DNA of 38,290 nucleotides from an uncultured Lachnospiraceae bacterium (GCA_947567595.1 CANOMQ010000039.1:1-38290); one strand, 5' to 3'. Counted from the first letter of the stretch, positions 1 through 8,567 are shown. Numbers and translations are program-made. The notes: generated from the letters alone by a model not told the origin.

Positions 1-51
1 CCCTGTTTTCGCCGTGAGAGGGCGACGTCTTAACCGCTTGACCAACGAGCC
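1..51 (-). tRNA. tRNA-Glu (anticodon CTC), 3' part cut by window edge
   Basis: Read on the minus strand from position 51, the sequence starts with a GGCTCGT acceptor strand. A D-arm (GTCA/GAC around AGCGGTTAA) follows, then an anticodon arm TCGCC/GGCGA closing a seven-base CTCTCAC loop. The central three bases read CTC, which decodes GAG (Glu). The T-arm and the acceptor 3' strand lie to the left of the window. A promoter-like pair sits 50 to 78 bases upstream. Confidence 0.9.
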
Positions 52-100
52 ATAACTGTTATCTAACAGCCGCCAGCTTTTTTGCGCTGACAACTATTAG

Positions 101-129
101 AGTATATAACAGTTTTTCTAAAAAAGCAA
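101..129 (-). promoter_or_regulatory. Promoter for tRNA-Glu
   Basis: On the minus strand TTGCTT and TATACT are separated by 17 bases, a good sigma-A pair, about 50 bases ahead of the tRNA 5' end. A small perfect inverted repeat (CTGTTA/TAACAG, 56-69) lies between the promoter and the tRNA. The rest of the gap to the MATE gene is A/T-rich with no other signal I can name. Confidence 0.6.
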
Positions 130-206
130 GTACCTTTTTTACTTTTTACATTTTTTTTACAATTTGCCTGCTAATCAACCGCACCTCTATGCTGACCGCC
201 TTCACA

Positions 207-1517
207 TTACCGCTCACTTCGTCGCACCAACACCGCGCAAAGCACAAGCGTCACCGCCTCCGTAACAGGCGCGGCAAGCCAAACGCCCGTCATGCCAAAA
301 TACACAGGAAGTACAAAAATACAGGCAAGCAGCACCACAAGCCCCCGCGACAGGGAAATCAGCGCAGACGCGAACGCATTTCCAACAGCGGTAAAATAAA
401 ACGACGTAATGGCATTCACACCGCAAAAGAAAAAAGACACCGTAAAAATCAACATGCCCGAGCGCACCATCTCCTGAATTGTGATATTTTTCACAAAAAG
501 ACCGCCGTACCAGTCCGCAAGCCCTGTCATTATCAAAAAGAGCGCCACGCCGATTGCAAACACAAGCCCGTTCGTCCGCTTCCGCAAACGCCTTGCCAGC
601 CCGCCCTCCTTCGCGCCAAAGCAAAAGCTGACCAGCGGGCTTACGCCTTGTCCAAAGCCCACCACGACCATACTGAACACATAGGAAACATATCCCACAA
701 TCGTAAATGCCGTCACGCCGTCCACGCCAATCCGCCGCATAATCACAAAATTGTACGCAAACATGGCAATCCCCGTTGACATCTCACCGATAAACTCCGA
801 GCTTCCGTTTAACAGCGTTTTCACACAGACCGCCGCAGAAAACGAAAATGCCCCAAGTCGGTAAACCGTTGCTTTTTTGAAAAAATAATACAGCAGACAA
901 CCAAACGAAACCGCCGCAGACAAAAGCGACGCTGCGGCAATCCCCGCAATCCCGACACCCAAGACCGCCGCAAACACATAATCCAAAACCGCATTCAGCA
1001 GCACGCTCACAGCATTGACCTTCATAAAAAACTGCGGATTGCCCTCGCCGCGGATAAACATGCCAAAACACGAATTGACCACCATCAAAATCAGTTCCGG
1101 CAGCAAAACCCCGTAATACGACTTAAAATATGCCCGCACCTGCCCCTGCGCGCCCAAAATATCCAGCATCGGCTCAAAAAATAACGCCACTGCCGCACCT
1201 GTCAGCATGGCAAAAACCACCGTCGTCGCAACAGTCTGCCGAAAGGTCTGACAGCACACCGACTGCTCCCCCGCCCCGAATGCCATTTGCGCAAGCGCGG
1301 CGCCGCCGACAGACACCATTAAGACGATTGACAAAAACAGATAAATAATCGGCAGCCCTAAATTCACTGCGGCAATGCCTTCCGCTCCAACGTAATTTCC
1401 GACAAAAAAGCCGTCCGCCACGGTAATCAGCGAAGCGAGCAGCATCGCAACAATAGCGGGCACCGAAAACCGCAGAATGGTTCCTGTCGTGTTTTGTCTG
1501 ATTTTTTCCAAATTCAT
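207..1517 (-). CDS. MATE family efflux transporter
   Basis: A 436-residue multi-pass membrane protein with about 12 hydrophobic segments, the usual MATE length. The N-terminus (IRQNTTGTILRFSVPAIVAM) and the later SVGGAALAQMAFGAGE and GFGQGVSPLVSFCFGAK stretches are typical of the clostridial DinF/NorM-like branch, where each half carries a Gly/Ala-rich loop. These proteins export cationic drugs or metabolites using a Na+ or H+ gradient; the substrate cannot be read from sequence. The start is fixed by AGGAGG eight bases upstream. The gene lies downstream of a nitroreductase and an AraC/GyrI regulator on the same strand, which suggests a small stress or drug-response group. Its leader holds a long inverted repeat that ends at the ribosome binding site. 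Confidence 0.9.
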   Translation of the reverse strand: MNLEKIRQNTTGTILRFSVPAIVAMLLASLITVADGFFVGNYVGAEGIAAVNLGLPIIYLFLSIVLMVSVGGAALAQMAFGAGEQSVCCQTFRQTVATTVVFAMLTGAAVALFFEPMLDILGAQGQVRAYFKSYYGVLLPELILMVVNSCFGMFIRGEGNPQFFMKVNAVSVLLNAVLDYVFAAVLGVGIAGIAAASLLSAAVSFGCLLYYFFKKATVYRLGAFSFSAAVCVKTLLNGSSEFIGEMSTGIAMFAYNFVIMRRIGVDGVTAFTIVGYVSYVFSMVVVGFGQGVSPLVSFCFGAKEGGLARRLRKRTNGLVFAIGVALFLIMTGLADWYGGLFVKNITIQEMVRSGMLIFTVSFFFCGVNAITSFYFTAVGNAFASALISLSRGLVVLLACIFVLPVYFGMTGVWLAAPVTEAVTLVLCAVLVRRSER

Positions 1518-1530
1518 AATAAAAACCTCC

Positions 1531-1579
1531 TGATATGATATTTTCCAAGATCTTTCTTTGAAACGAATTTATCATATCA
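1531..1579 (-). repeat. Inverted repeat in leader of the MATE gene
   Basis: TGATATGATA (1531-1540) and TATCATATCA (1570-1579) are perfect 10-bp arms separated by 29 bases. In the minus-strand transcript the second arm runs directly into the AGGAGG ribosome binding site of the MATE gene. It could be an mRNA hairpin affecting translation or a pair of operator half-sites. The function is not shown. Confidence 0.5.
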
Positions 1580-1643
1580 AGAGACGCAAATATAAACTTC
1601 TGAATTTGTGCTTTGTTTCCTCCATGCCCCCTGCAGCAACCGT

Positions 1644-2482
1644 CTATTTCACGGGCAGGCAAATATCCAACTCCATATACCCCGATTTTTCATCTACCAT
1701 ACGGTAAATGTCAAACCCGCTGCGGTCGTCCAGCACATACCCCGCCTGCGGCAGCCACACGGTAAAAATCGTCTGATACGCCGCATAAATATGCTTCCCT
1801 AATCCCTTATAGGCGTACACCGCGCATTTCCCGCCCGCTATCGTGCAGGTATTCTCAAACGGCACGTCGCCTGCGATACTCATGCAAATATCGTACAGAC
1901 AGCCGTCCTTGTCCGTAATCGCGGGGTCGTCAAACGTCCGTTCAAAAACAGCGTATCGTCCGTTATATACTCTCTGTATTTTTCCATAAAATCATGCCAC
2001 TGCCCGCTCAGATAGCGGTAGCTGCCAATCCTGCGATCGTAAAGCACACGGTAATCGGGCAGTGTCTGCACCGTAATCTTTTTGTCACATTCCGCAAAAC
2101 TCTCCATTTGACTGGCTGTATTGTGAAAAAACGGGTGCCGTATCGTCGTTTCATAACAGTTTCTGCGAAAATTGACCGGATTGGTCTGATACTGCTGCCG
2201 AAACAGCCAACTGTAATTGGACGGACTGTACCCAAACGCATATCCAATGTCCGTAACGCTGCGCTCCCGCTCCACCTTCAGCCGGAACGCACTCTGCTCC
2301 ACCTTCAGCCGCCTGATAAACGCATACACGCTCTCCCCCGTCTGCTCCTTAAACATTCTGCCGAAATGATACTTGGAAAAATGACAGTGCGCCGCCACGT
2401 CCTCTACCGACAGTTCCTCGCCGATATGTCCCAAAATAAAATCAATCGCATGGCTGACTGTTTCGTTTGTAATCGTAACCAT
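1644..2482 (-). pseudogene. AraC family regulator with GyrI-like domain, frameshifted
   Basis: The first 200-codon frame (2482-1880) encodes an N-terminal AraC HTH pair (about residues 8-105, including HCHFSKYHFGRMFKEQTGE and GYAFGYSPSNYSWLFRQQY), then the start of a GyrI-like effector domain. That domain continues in the next frame (about 1940-1644) with FDDPAITDKDGCLYDICMS and ends ELDICLPVK. One extra base in the A5 run at 1944-1948 would join them into a protein of about 279 residues, the normal size for this MarA/Rob-like family, whose C-terminal domain binds small hydrophobic ligands. A ribosome binding site (AAAGGAG) precedes the start, and the nitroreductase ends 11 bases upstream. 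Either the gene is recently inactivated or the sequence has a homopolymer error. If unrepaired, the protein keeps only its DNA-binding part. Confidence 0.8.
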
Positions 2483-2493
2483 TCCGCTCTCCT

Positions 2494-3249
2494 TTAAAAC
2501 TTATCCTGCTCCTCTTTGGGCGCCAAAAAATCCCGCAGATATACTTCCATTGAACGGTTCATCTCCTTGGAAAAATCAGACTCGTATTTCCTTTTGCAAA
2601 AAGCTTTTATCCACTCGTCATAGCTTTTTTTGTCCGTTTTTCCCGAAAACATCTTCCTGATTTGTTCACCGCTCTTTTTCTGGTAACTGTTCTCACAGAC
2701 AATATCCGAAACCCGAAACCGCCCCGGCTTTTTGCGCTGCTTCTGTTGTTCGGTCGGATATCCAAAAACAAGCATACATGCAGGATATACATATTTTGGA
2801 AGCTGCAAAAGTGTTTTGAGTTCTTCCGCATTTTCCATTATGTCACCAATATAGCAGGAGCCTATTCCCAAACTTTGCGCCGCAATCACCGTATTCTGCG
2901 CCGCAATCAGCGCGTCCTCCACAGCCAGCAGCAAATCACCCACACCGGGATTACGCGGTTTCAAACCCGCTTCCTCATAAAAAGAAAGCCATTTTTGACA
3001 GTCCGCACAAAACACAAGCATCATCTTCGCGTTCGCCATAAAAAGCTGGTTGTCACACAATACGGCAAGCCTTTCCTTTTTCTCTTTATCCGTAATGTCA
3101 AGAATCGTGTATAATAACTGACAGCCCGCCGAAGGCGCCTGCAGCGCCGCGTGTAAAATGCTGTTTTTGTCCTCCTGCGTTATCTCTTTATCCGTAAATA
3201 TGCGGACGGATTTTCTCTCATATAAGGATTTCAATATTTCATTTGTCAT
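2494..3249 (-). CDS. Nitroreductase family protein (FMN-dependent)
   Basis: A 251-residue nitroreductase-fold protein. The N-terminal SLYERKSVRIFTDKEI is the family signature in which Arg and Ser contact FMN phosphate. ALQAPSAGCQ, AAQSLGIGSCYIGDI and the later VFGYP are further landmarks of the NfsA/FRP-like branch. Members reduce nitro compounds, quinones or flavins with NAD(P)H; the true substrate is unknown. I chose the ATG at 3249 because AAAGGA lies about ten bases upstream; a longer in-frame start at 3282 has no such site. The C-terminal 60 residues are Lys-rich and include a segment (QIRKMFSGKTDKKSYDEWIK) common in clostridial homologues. The gene leads a minus-strand run into the AraC/GyrI regulator and MATE exporter, and is divergent from another AraC gene. 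Confidence 0.85.
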   Translation of the reverse strand: MTNEILKSLYERKSVRIFTDKEITQEDKNSILHAALQAPSAGCQLLYTILDITDKEKKERLAVLCDNQLFMANAKMMLVFCADCQKWLSFYEEAGLKPRNPGVGDLLLAVEDALIAAQNTVIAAQSLGIGSCYIGDIMENAEELKTLLQLPKYVYPACMLVFGYPTEQQKQRKKPGRFRVSDIVCENSYQKKSGEQIRKMFSGKTDKKSYDEWIKAFCKRKYESDFSKEMNRSMEVYLRDFLAPKEEQDKF

Positions 3250-3305
3250 TCTTAATTTTCCTTTCTGCCTACGGCAAAACACTTGGCTGCGATACGTTTT
3301 CTCAC

Positions 3306-3335
3306 ATCATAAACCTTCCCTCCAGCACTTGTCAA
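3306..3335 (-). promoter_or_regulatory. Promoter for nitroreductase gene
   Basis: TTGACA (3335-3330) and TATGAT (3311-3306) on the minus strand are 18 bases apart, with about 57 bases to the chosen ATG. The -35 box is only 12 bases from the -35 box of the divergent AraC promoter, so one bound regulator could affect both. Confidence 0.65.
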
Positions 3336-3347
3336 TCTTACCGTACA

Positions 3348-3376
3348 TTGCAAAAACACCCAATTTATGATACAAT
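3348..3376 (+). promoter_or_regulatory. Promoter for AraC family regulator
   Basis: TTGCAA and TACAAT with a 17-base spacer, about 62 bases ahead of the ATG at 3439. It is back-to-back with the nitroreductase promoter. Confidence 0.65.
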
Positions 3377-3438
3377 CACCCTAACAATCGAGTGGGCAAA
3401 TAAGCTACTCACCCATAAGAAACCGGAGGAATACGCCT

Positions 3439-4194
3439 ATGAGATTATTACAGGAATGGTACACCCAGGAAACCTTAGACAGTGAAGAAGAAAAATTTCA
3501 CCGCCCCCTCAGCGACGAGCAGCTCTTTTTCCACGCAGTCAGCTCGGGCGACATCGACTTCGTGCGGCAAAACTGCAAGGAAAAGAAATTTATCGAAACG
3601 GACGGCGTCGGTCTTTTATCCCGCGACTGCGTGACCAATCTCAAATACCACTTTGTCATCACGACAGCGTTCATAACAAGGCTCTGCGTCGAGGCAGGCA
3701 TGGAGCTGGAACAGGCATTTCGACTAAGCGATTTTTACATTCTCAAGCTTGACAACCTGAACACCACCGCGTCCGTCGCAGAGCTCCATGACCGCATGGT
3801 CCTTGATTTCACCGGAAAAATGCGTTTTTTAATCCGAAACCAGGGCGCATCAAAGCCCATTATCACCTGCATTGATTACATTTACGCCCACATTACGGAG
3901 CGGATTACAATTGAGGACCTCGCCGAATATACCGGCCTCTCCGCAAGCTACCTCTCCCGTCTTTTCAAAAAAGAAACCGGCGTGTCGGTAAGCGATTACG
4001 TGCGCGAAAAGAAAATTGAAAAAGCGCAGCATTTATTAAAATACTGCGACTACAGTTTAATCGAAATTGCAACTTACCTGTCGTTTTCTTCCCAAAGCCA
4101 TTTCATACAGCTTTTTAAAGAATTTACCGGCATGACGCCCAAAAAATACCGCGACCTCCACTCCCGCGAAACTTGGAATGTAACAAACGAGTAG
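3439..4194 (+). CDS. AraC family transcriptional regulator
   Basis: A 251-residue protein. Residues 1-145 form a helical domain without a recognisable cupin, including SSGDIDFVRQNC and NLKYHFVITTAFITRLCVEAG; this resembles the N-terminal region of clostridial two-helix AraC proteins of unknown ligand. Residues about 150-245 carry the AraC DNA-binding domain: helix-turn-helix one around IEDLAEYTGLSASYLSRLFK and two around IATYLSFSSQSHFIQLFKE, ending with the family TPKKYR motif. GGAGG sits 12 bases before the ATG. The gene is divergent from the nitroreductase with closely spaced promoters, so that operon and the gene itself are the likely targets. It converges on the GH3 gene and shares a hairpin with it. 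Confidence 0.88.
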   Translation: MRLLQEWYTQETLDSEEEKFHRPLSDEQLFFHAVSSGDIDFVRQNCKEKKFIETDGVGLLSRDCVTNLKYHFVITTAFITRLCVEAGMELEQAFRLSDFYILKLDNLNTTASVAELHDRMVLDFTGKMRFLIRNQGASKPIITCIDYIYAHITERITIEDLAEYTGLSASYLSRLFKKETGVSVSDYVREKKIEKAQHLLKYCDYSLIEIATYLSFSSQSHFIQLFKEFTGMTPKKYRDLHSRETWNVTNE

Positions 4195-4213
4195 CGGGAA
4201 ACAGAAATCAAAC

Positions 4214-4241
4214 GGCAGGAGGAACTGCTTAACCTCCTGCC
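4214..4241. terminator. Hairpin between convergent AraC and GH3 genes
   Basis: GGCAGGAGG/CCTCCTGCC, a perfect 9-bp stem with a 10-base loop that contains the GH3 stop codon. Only short T-rich stretches follow on either strand, so it is probably a modest bidirectional terminator. Confidence 0.55.
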
Positions 4242-6694
4242 AGTCTTTCAATCAATGCAAGAATACGCCCCGCGCAGCAGCGGATTTCGTCCTCCGAAAG
4301 CAGTCCCTGCGCATATGCCGCACGGATATTTTCCGCATCTTTGCGGTTTCCCGGCATAATAATATCATTTCCTGCCGCAACGCACTGCCACGGCACACTC
4401 CCGTCCTTTGGAACCGTCGTATTCCAGTCCGACATAATAATCCCCTCAAAGCCCCACTCACCGCGCGCAACCGTTGTACAAAGATCCCGGCTGTTTGCCG
4501 TATGGACGCCGTTTATGCAGTTATAGGAAGACATGATTGCCGCCGGCGCGCTTTCCTTTACCGCAATCTCGAATCCGCGCAGGTAAATTTCCCGCAGGGC
4601 GCGCTCCGAAACGCGCGCGTCAACTGCCATTCTGTTGTCCTCCTGATTGTTGCAGGCAAAGTGCTTGATTGTCACGCCGCATCTTTTATTGCTTTGTACA
4701 CCAGCTGTCACTGCCGCTGCCATCATACCGGACAAAAACGGGTCCTCCGAATAATACTCGAAATTTCTCCCGCACAAAGGATTTCTATGGATATTCATGC
4801 CGGGAGCAAGCCACAAGTCAATCTGAAACTCCTCCATCTCAACTGCTATGGCGCTGCCAAACCGTTTCATGAGCGCCGTATCCCATGTCTGCGCCAATGC
4901 CGTTCCGACCGGAAACGCCGTACAATACTGATAATACCAGTCCGCATCCTCATGCGCTTCCACCTCTTCCAAAAAGCCGTTTTCGAGCGAGCCAAGAACT
5001 CCTGTTCCGTATATGGTATCCGTCTTGCGGTCGACCGCATAATTTTGCCGTAAACGCAGTCCTGCCGGACCGTCTGCCATCACCAAAGCACGTTTTCCGT
5101 AATGCGCAAGCGCCCCCGTCGTTTCCCCGGCAGATCCCGGTACGGAAATTCCTGCTGCGCCAAGCATACCGCCCTCCTGTGACAGCTTTCCATATAAAAG
5201 CGGTATCAGCTCCTCAACAGCATACCCCTTCGCAACCGGAGTCTGAACCTCCTTTCGCACTTCCTTTTGCGGCACAAAGTCAAGCTGCAAAACCCCTTGC
5301 GCCTTTGCCTGCGCAAGATACTCCTGCGCTTTGCGTTTTCGCGTTTCGGGCGCACAAAGCTCCTCAAATTCCGCCTTTTTCGGGCAAATGGCGCTTGTCT
5401 CCTCCAAAATAACCTGCTCCTTAACCGAAAGCAAAGCCGCGGGCTGCAAGGATGCCAAATGCCTCCCCACCCATATACCATACACGCCCTGCTCAATCGT
5501 CCATGCATGGAGCTGCTCCGAAAAGCTTGCAAGCTGCTTTTGGTCAATTACAACGCTAAGCTGCTGCGTTTCCCCGGGGTGCAGTGTTTTTGTCTTTGCA
5601 AAGCCAATAAGCCTGCGCAGTTCCTTTGCCAGCCCCTCCTGCGGCAGGAGCGCGTAAACCTGCACAACCTCTCTGTCGGCATACACCGTTCCTGTATTTT
5701 TCACCGTGACCTCTACCTCAAACCCCGTATCCGTCCTGCGAACCCCTTGTGTCGCTATCGAAAAGTCTGTATAAGAAAGCCCGTATCCAAACGGAAAGAG
5801 CGGTTGGATATCAAAACTGTCAAAGTAACGGTATCCGACATAAATGCCCTCTCTGTATTCGTCATATTCCAAATTTTTGTTCAGATAGCCGAACGTTTCG
5901 GCAGACGGATAATCCTCATAGCGTTTCGCCCAAGTCGTTGTGAGCCTGCCGCTTGGCGATACCTCTGCGAAAAGCACATCTGCCACCGCATGACCGCCCT
6001 CCTGACCGGGCAGGGAACTGTACAGGATTGCCTGAATATTTTTTGCCTCCTGTAAAATCCCCGTCAGCTCTATCGGCGCGCCGACATTTAAAATCAGTAC
6101 GATTGGAAGATTTTGCCCGTTTAAAAACAGAAGGTCTTCCCGCTCCGCGCTACTTAAATAATAATCGCCTTCTTCCCTGCGGCGGTCCTTTCCTTCACCA
6201 CAAATGCGACTGATGACATAAACTGCCACTGCAGCCCCTTCCATATCGCCAGCCGCTATCCTGCGTCCCGTCGGCATGACAAACGGATTTGCCGCATAAG
6301 CGTCAAAAGGATTTTCCATGCCCTTAGCGTCCTCCAGTATCTTTTCCTTCCACGCAGCCCTTGCGTGCGCATAACGCCCTTCGTAATCCGTCAGCCAGTC
6401 CTTACTTGTAACATGCACACCTGCGTCCGCAAGACCCTGATATATGGAAACCGTTTCCCGATTATTGACATCTCCCGAGCCAATGCCTCCCTTGACAGTC
6501 TTTCCTGCTCCGGCGCCAAACAGCGCAACCGCCTTAGAGCGTTCCAGCGGAAGAATGTCTTCGTTTTTTAAGAGCACAATCCCCTGCGCCGCTGCCTCCC
6601 GTGCAAACATGCTATGTATCATTTCCCGCTGTGAAGGATTTTGTGTCAGCGTACCGCTGTGAATTTTGTTTTTTTCTGTCATAGCTTCACCCAT
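4229..6694 (-). CDS. GH3 beta-glucosidase with permuted domain order
   Basis: An 821-residue glycoside hydrolase family 3 protein that removes terminal beta-linked glucose from short oligosaccharides. Domain order is swapped. The alpha/beta sandwich domain comes first (about residues 30-300, with GIVLLKNEDILPLE and GSGDVNN). A fibronectin-III-like domain follows (about 315-430, VEVTVKNTGTVYADREVVQVYA), and the TIM-barrel domain is last (about 540-821). The nucleophile is Asp756 in IIMSDWNTT; GVTIKHFACNNQE carries the KH substrate-binding pair. Classical GH3 enzymes have the barrel first; the reversed order is known from Butyrivibrio and Ruminococcus beta-glucosidases. There is no signal peptide, so it acts in the cytoplasm. 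It is last in the ABC importer operon, starting two bases after the permease stop codon with AAGGGA inside the permease gene. A second in-frame ATG at 6682 is possible. Confidence 0.92.
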   Translation of the reverse strand: MGEAMTEKNKIHSGTLTQNPSQREMIHSMFAREAAAQGIVLLKNEDILPLERSKAVALFGAGAGKTVKGGIGSGDVNNRETVSIYQGLADAGVHVTSKDWLTDYEGRYAHARAAWKEKILEDAKGMENPFDAYAANPFVMPTGRRIAAGDMEGAAVAVYVISRICGEGKDRRREEGDYYLSSAEREDLLFLNGQNLPIVLILNVGAPIELTGILQEAKNIQAILYSSLPGQEGGHAVADVLFAEVSPSGRLTTTWAKRYEDYPSAETFGYLNKNLEYDEYREGIYVGYRYFDSFDIQPLFPFGYGLSYTDFSIATQGVRRTDTGFEVEVTVKNTGTVYADREVVQVYALLPQEGLAKELRRLIGFAKTKTLHPGETQQLSVVIDQKQLASFSEQLHAWTIEQGVYGIWVGRHLASLQPAALLSVKEQVILEETSAICPKKAEFEELCAPETRKRKAQEYLAQAKAQGVLQLDFVPQKEVRKEVQTPVAKGYAVEELIPLLYGKLSQEGGMLGAAGISVPGSAGETTGALAHYGKRALVMADGPAGLRLRQNYAVDRKTDTIYGTGVLGSLENGFLEEVEAHEDADWYYQYCTAFPVGTALAQTWDTALMKRFGSAIAVEMEEFQIDLWLAPGMNIHRNPLCGRNFEYYSEDPFLSGMMAAAVTAGVQSNKRCGVTIKHFACNNQEDNRMAVDARVSERALREIYLRGFEIAVKESAPAAIMSSYNCINGVHTANSRDLCTTVARGEWGFEGIIMSDWNTTVPKDGSVPWQCVAAGNDIIMPGNRKDAENIRAAYAQGLLSEDEIRCCAGRILALIERLAGG

Positions 6695-6696
6695 TC

Positions 6697-7542
6697 TTAT
6701 CCCTTAACGCCTCCAAGCGTCACACCTGCAATAATATATTTTGACAAAAGCAGATAGACAAGGATAATCGGCACAATCGCCACCATAATCATCATGTAAA
6801 TCTTACCCATGTCAAAGTTCATGTAATCCGCGCCACGCAGTGTCGCAATCAAAATCGGCACCGTCATTTTGTCCTTTGACTGAATGACCAAAGCCGGAAC
6901 GAAATAGTTGTTCCAAGAGCCGACAAACGTAAAGATTGCCTGCACCGCGATTGCCGGTTTCATAATCGGAAGGACGATTTGGTTAAATGTCCGAAACTCC
7001 TTCGAACCGTCAATCCTTGCCGCCTCCACCAGCGATAACGGCAGCGACGACTGTAAATAGCTATACATAAAGTAAAATACTGCCGGAGATGCAATCGACG
7101 GGATAATCAGGGGCAGCAGCGAGTCATACATGCCCATTTTCGTAATCAGGCGTAAAAAACCCATTGCCGTTACCTGTGTCGGCATGACAAGGATTGCCAT
7201 GATAAACGTAAACGCGATTTTCTTTAATTTAAAATCATACGCATACAGTCCGTATGCCGTGAGCGCCGAAAAATAAGTACAAATTGCCGCACAGCTTCCG
7301 GATACGATCAGGCTGTTTAAAATCCCCCTTATCATCGGAAACGTTCCGTCGTTTGCCACGTTTTTCAAATTCTGCCAAAAGTAACCTCCCGGAAGCGCCG
7401 AAAAGCCTTTCTGCAAATCCGCGTGCGAGCGCGTCGCGTTGACAAATAAGATATAGAAGAAAAACAGGCACATAAACGATAAAATAACCAAAACAACATG
7501 TGCGAAAATACTGCGCAGAGCGCTTAATGTTTTTGAATTCAT
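6697..7542 (-). CDS. Sugar ABC transporter permease (MalG-like)
   Basis: A 281-residue inner-membrane permease with six predicted membrane segments. The cytoplasmic EAA loop is clear: EAARIDGSKEFRTFNQIVLP at about residues 178-197, where the transporter ATPase docks. Together with the partner permease and the lipoprotein it imports an oligosaccharide of the CUT1 class. The beta-glucosidase and phosphorylases next to it suggest cellobiose, laminaribiose or short cellodextrins. The start has AAGGAG formed by the last codons of the upstream permease, so the two are probably translationally coupled (5 bases apart). Confidence 0.93.
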   Translation of the reverse strand: MNSKTLSALRSIFAHVVLVILSFMCLFFFYILFVNATRSHADLQKGFSALPGGYFWQNLKNVANDGTFPMIRGILNSLIVSGSCAAICTYFSALTAYGLYAYDFKLKKIAFTFIMAILVMPTQVTAMGFLRLITKMGMYDSLLPLIIPSIASPAVFYFMYSYLQSSLPLSLVEAARIDGSKEFRTFNQIVLPIMKPAIAVQAIFTFVGSWNNYFVPALVIQSKDKMTVPILIATLRGADYMNFDMGKIYMMIMVAIVPIILVYLLLSKYIIAGVTLGGVKG

Positions 7543-7547
7543 ACGCT

Positions 7548-8498
7548 TTATCTCCTTCCTGCCTTCCGGTTTTTCCTTGCAGCAGCCTTAGAACCGTCCG
7601 GATCATCATCGTTTGTCATGCGGTAAACGATAAAACACAAAATGCCGCTTACAATAAACAGATATACCGACAGCGAGCCTGCCATACCATAGTTTTTACT
7701 CTTCAAATGACTGTTCAGGAACATAATGAGCGTCATCGACGTACGGTCGGGATTTCCCTGTCCGTTTGTCAAAATCTGCGGCACGTCAAACATCTGCAGT
7801 CCGCCGATAATGGACGTAATGAGCGTGTATGCCAAAATCGGGCGGATCAGCGGAAGCGTGATATGGAAAAACCGCTGCGTGCTGTTGCACCCGTCAAGCT
7901 CCGACGCTTCAAAAATATCAGGGCTGATACCCATAATCGCCGCCATCAGCATAATCGTCGTGTTGCCAAACCACATCAGAAAATTCATCAGTCCAACCAA
8001 CGAGCGTGTTCCAGACACCGAACCCATAAAATCAATTGCATGGTCCGTAAGCCCCATCGACATCAGAATGGAATTCATCGGTCCATTTGTCGAAAACAGC
8101 GTAAAAAACAGCATTGCAAACGCCGACGCCATAATCAGGTTCGGAAGATAAATGACCACCTTAAAAAACTGTTTGCCGTGGATTTTTAAGCGCGCGTCCA
8201 CAAACCACTGCGCAAGCAAGAGCGCGATTACAATCTGCGGAACAAATCCAATCAGCCACAAAATCAGTGTATTTCCCGCATACTTTAGCATATCGGACTG
8301 CAACAGGCTGACATAATTTTTCATTCCGACAAAATTCGGGCCAATCTCCTTGATTCCCGAACGGTAATATTCGTAAAAGCTGTAACGAATGGTATCGACC
8401 AAAGGAATAAAGGAAAAAATGAAAAAAGCTGCAAAAAACGGAAAAATGAAAATATATCCCCATTTTGCGTAATCAATCTTTTTACGTTTTGGTTTCAT
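7548..8498 (-). CDS. Sugar ABC transporter permease (MalF-like)
   Basis: A 316-residue permease with a short basic N-terminus (MKPKRKKIDYAKWG), six membrane segments, and the EAA motif EASELDGCNSTQRFFHITLP at about residues 193-212. It pairs with the MalG-like protein to form the channel. AAAGGA precedes the ATG. A strong hairpin separates it from the binding-protein gene upstream, the usual arrangement that leaves the binding protein in excess. No ATP-binding subunit is encoded nearby, so a shared MsmX/UgpC-type ATPase elsewhere is presumably used. Confidence 0.93.
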   Translation of the reverse strand: MKPKRKKIDYAKWGYIFIFPFFAAFFIFSFIPLVDTIRYSFYEYYRSGIKEIGPNFVGMKNYVSLLQSDMLKYAGNTLILWLIGFVPQIVIALLLAQWFVDARLKIHGKQFFKVVIYLPNLIMASAFAMLFFTLFSTNGPMNSILMSMGLTDHAIDFMGSVSGTRSLVGLMNFLMWFGNTTIMLMAAIMGISPDIFEASELDGCNSTQRFFHITLPLIRPILAYTLITSIIGGLQMFDVPQILTNGQGNPDRTSMTLIMFLNSHLKSKNYGMAGSLSVYLFIVSGILCFIVYRMTNDDDPDGSKAAARKNRKAGRR

Positions 8499-8522
8499 AG
8501 GCGTTCATTCCTTTCTTATTTT

Positions 8523-8552
8523 ATACTGCGGTGCATATCTACACCGCAGTAT
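8523..8552 (-). ncRNA. Intercistronic stem-loop after the binding-protein gene
   Basis: ATACTGCGGTG (8523-8533) and CACCGCAGTAT (8542-8552) form a perfect 11-bp stem with an 8-base loop. No U-run follows on the minus strand, so it looks like an mRNA-stabilising or partial-attenuation hairpin rather than a full terminator. This is an RNA structure within the mRNA, not a separate RNA gene. Confidence 0.6.
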
Positions 8553-8567
8553 TCATTCAATCCTTTT

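Noticed and set aside
5267-6055. Plus-strand open frame of 262 codons opposite the GH3 gene
   Set aside because: A shadow of the GH3 reading frame with Arg/Cys/Leu-rich composition and no start signals.
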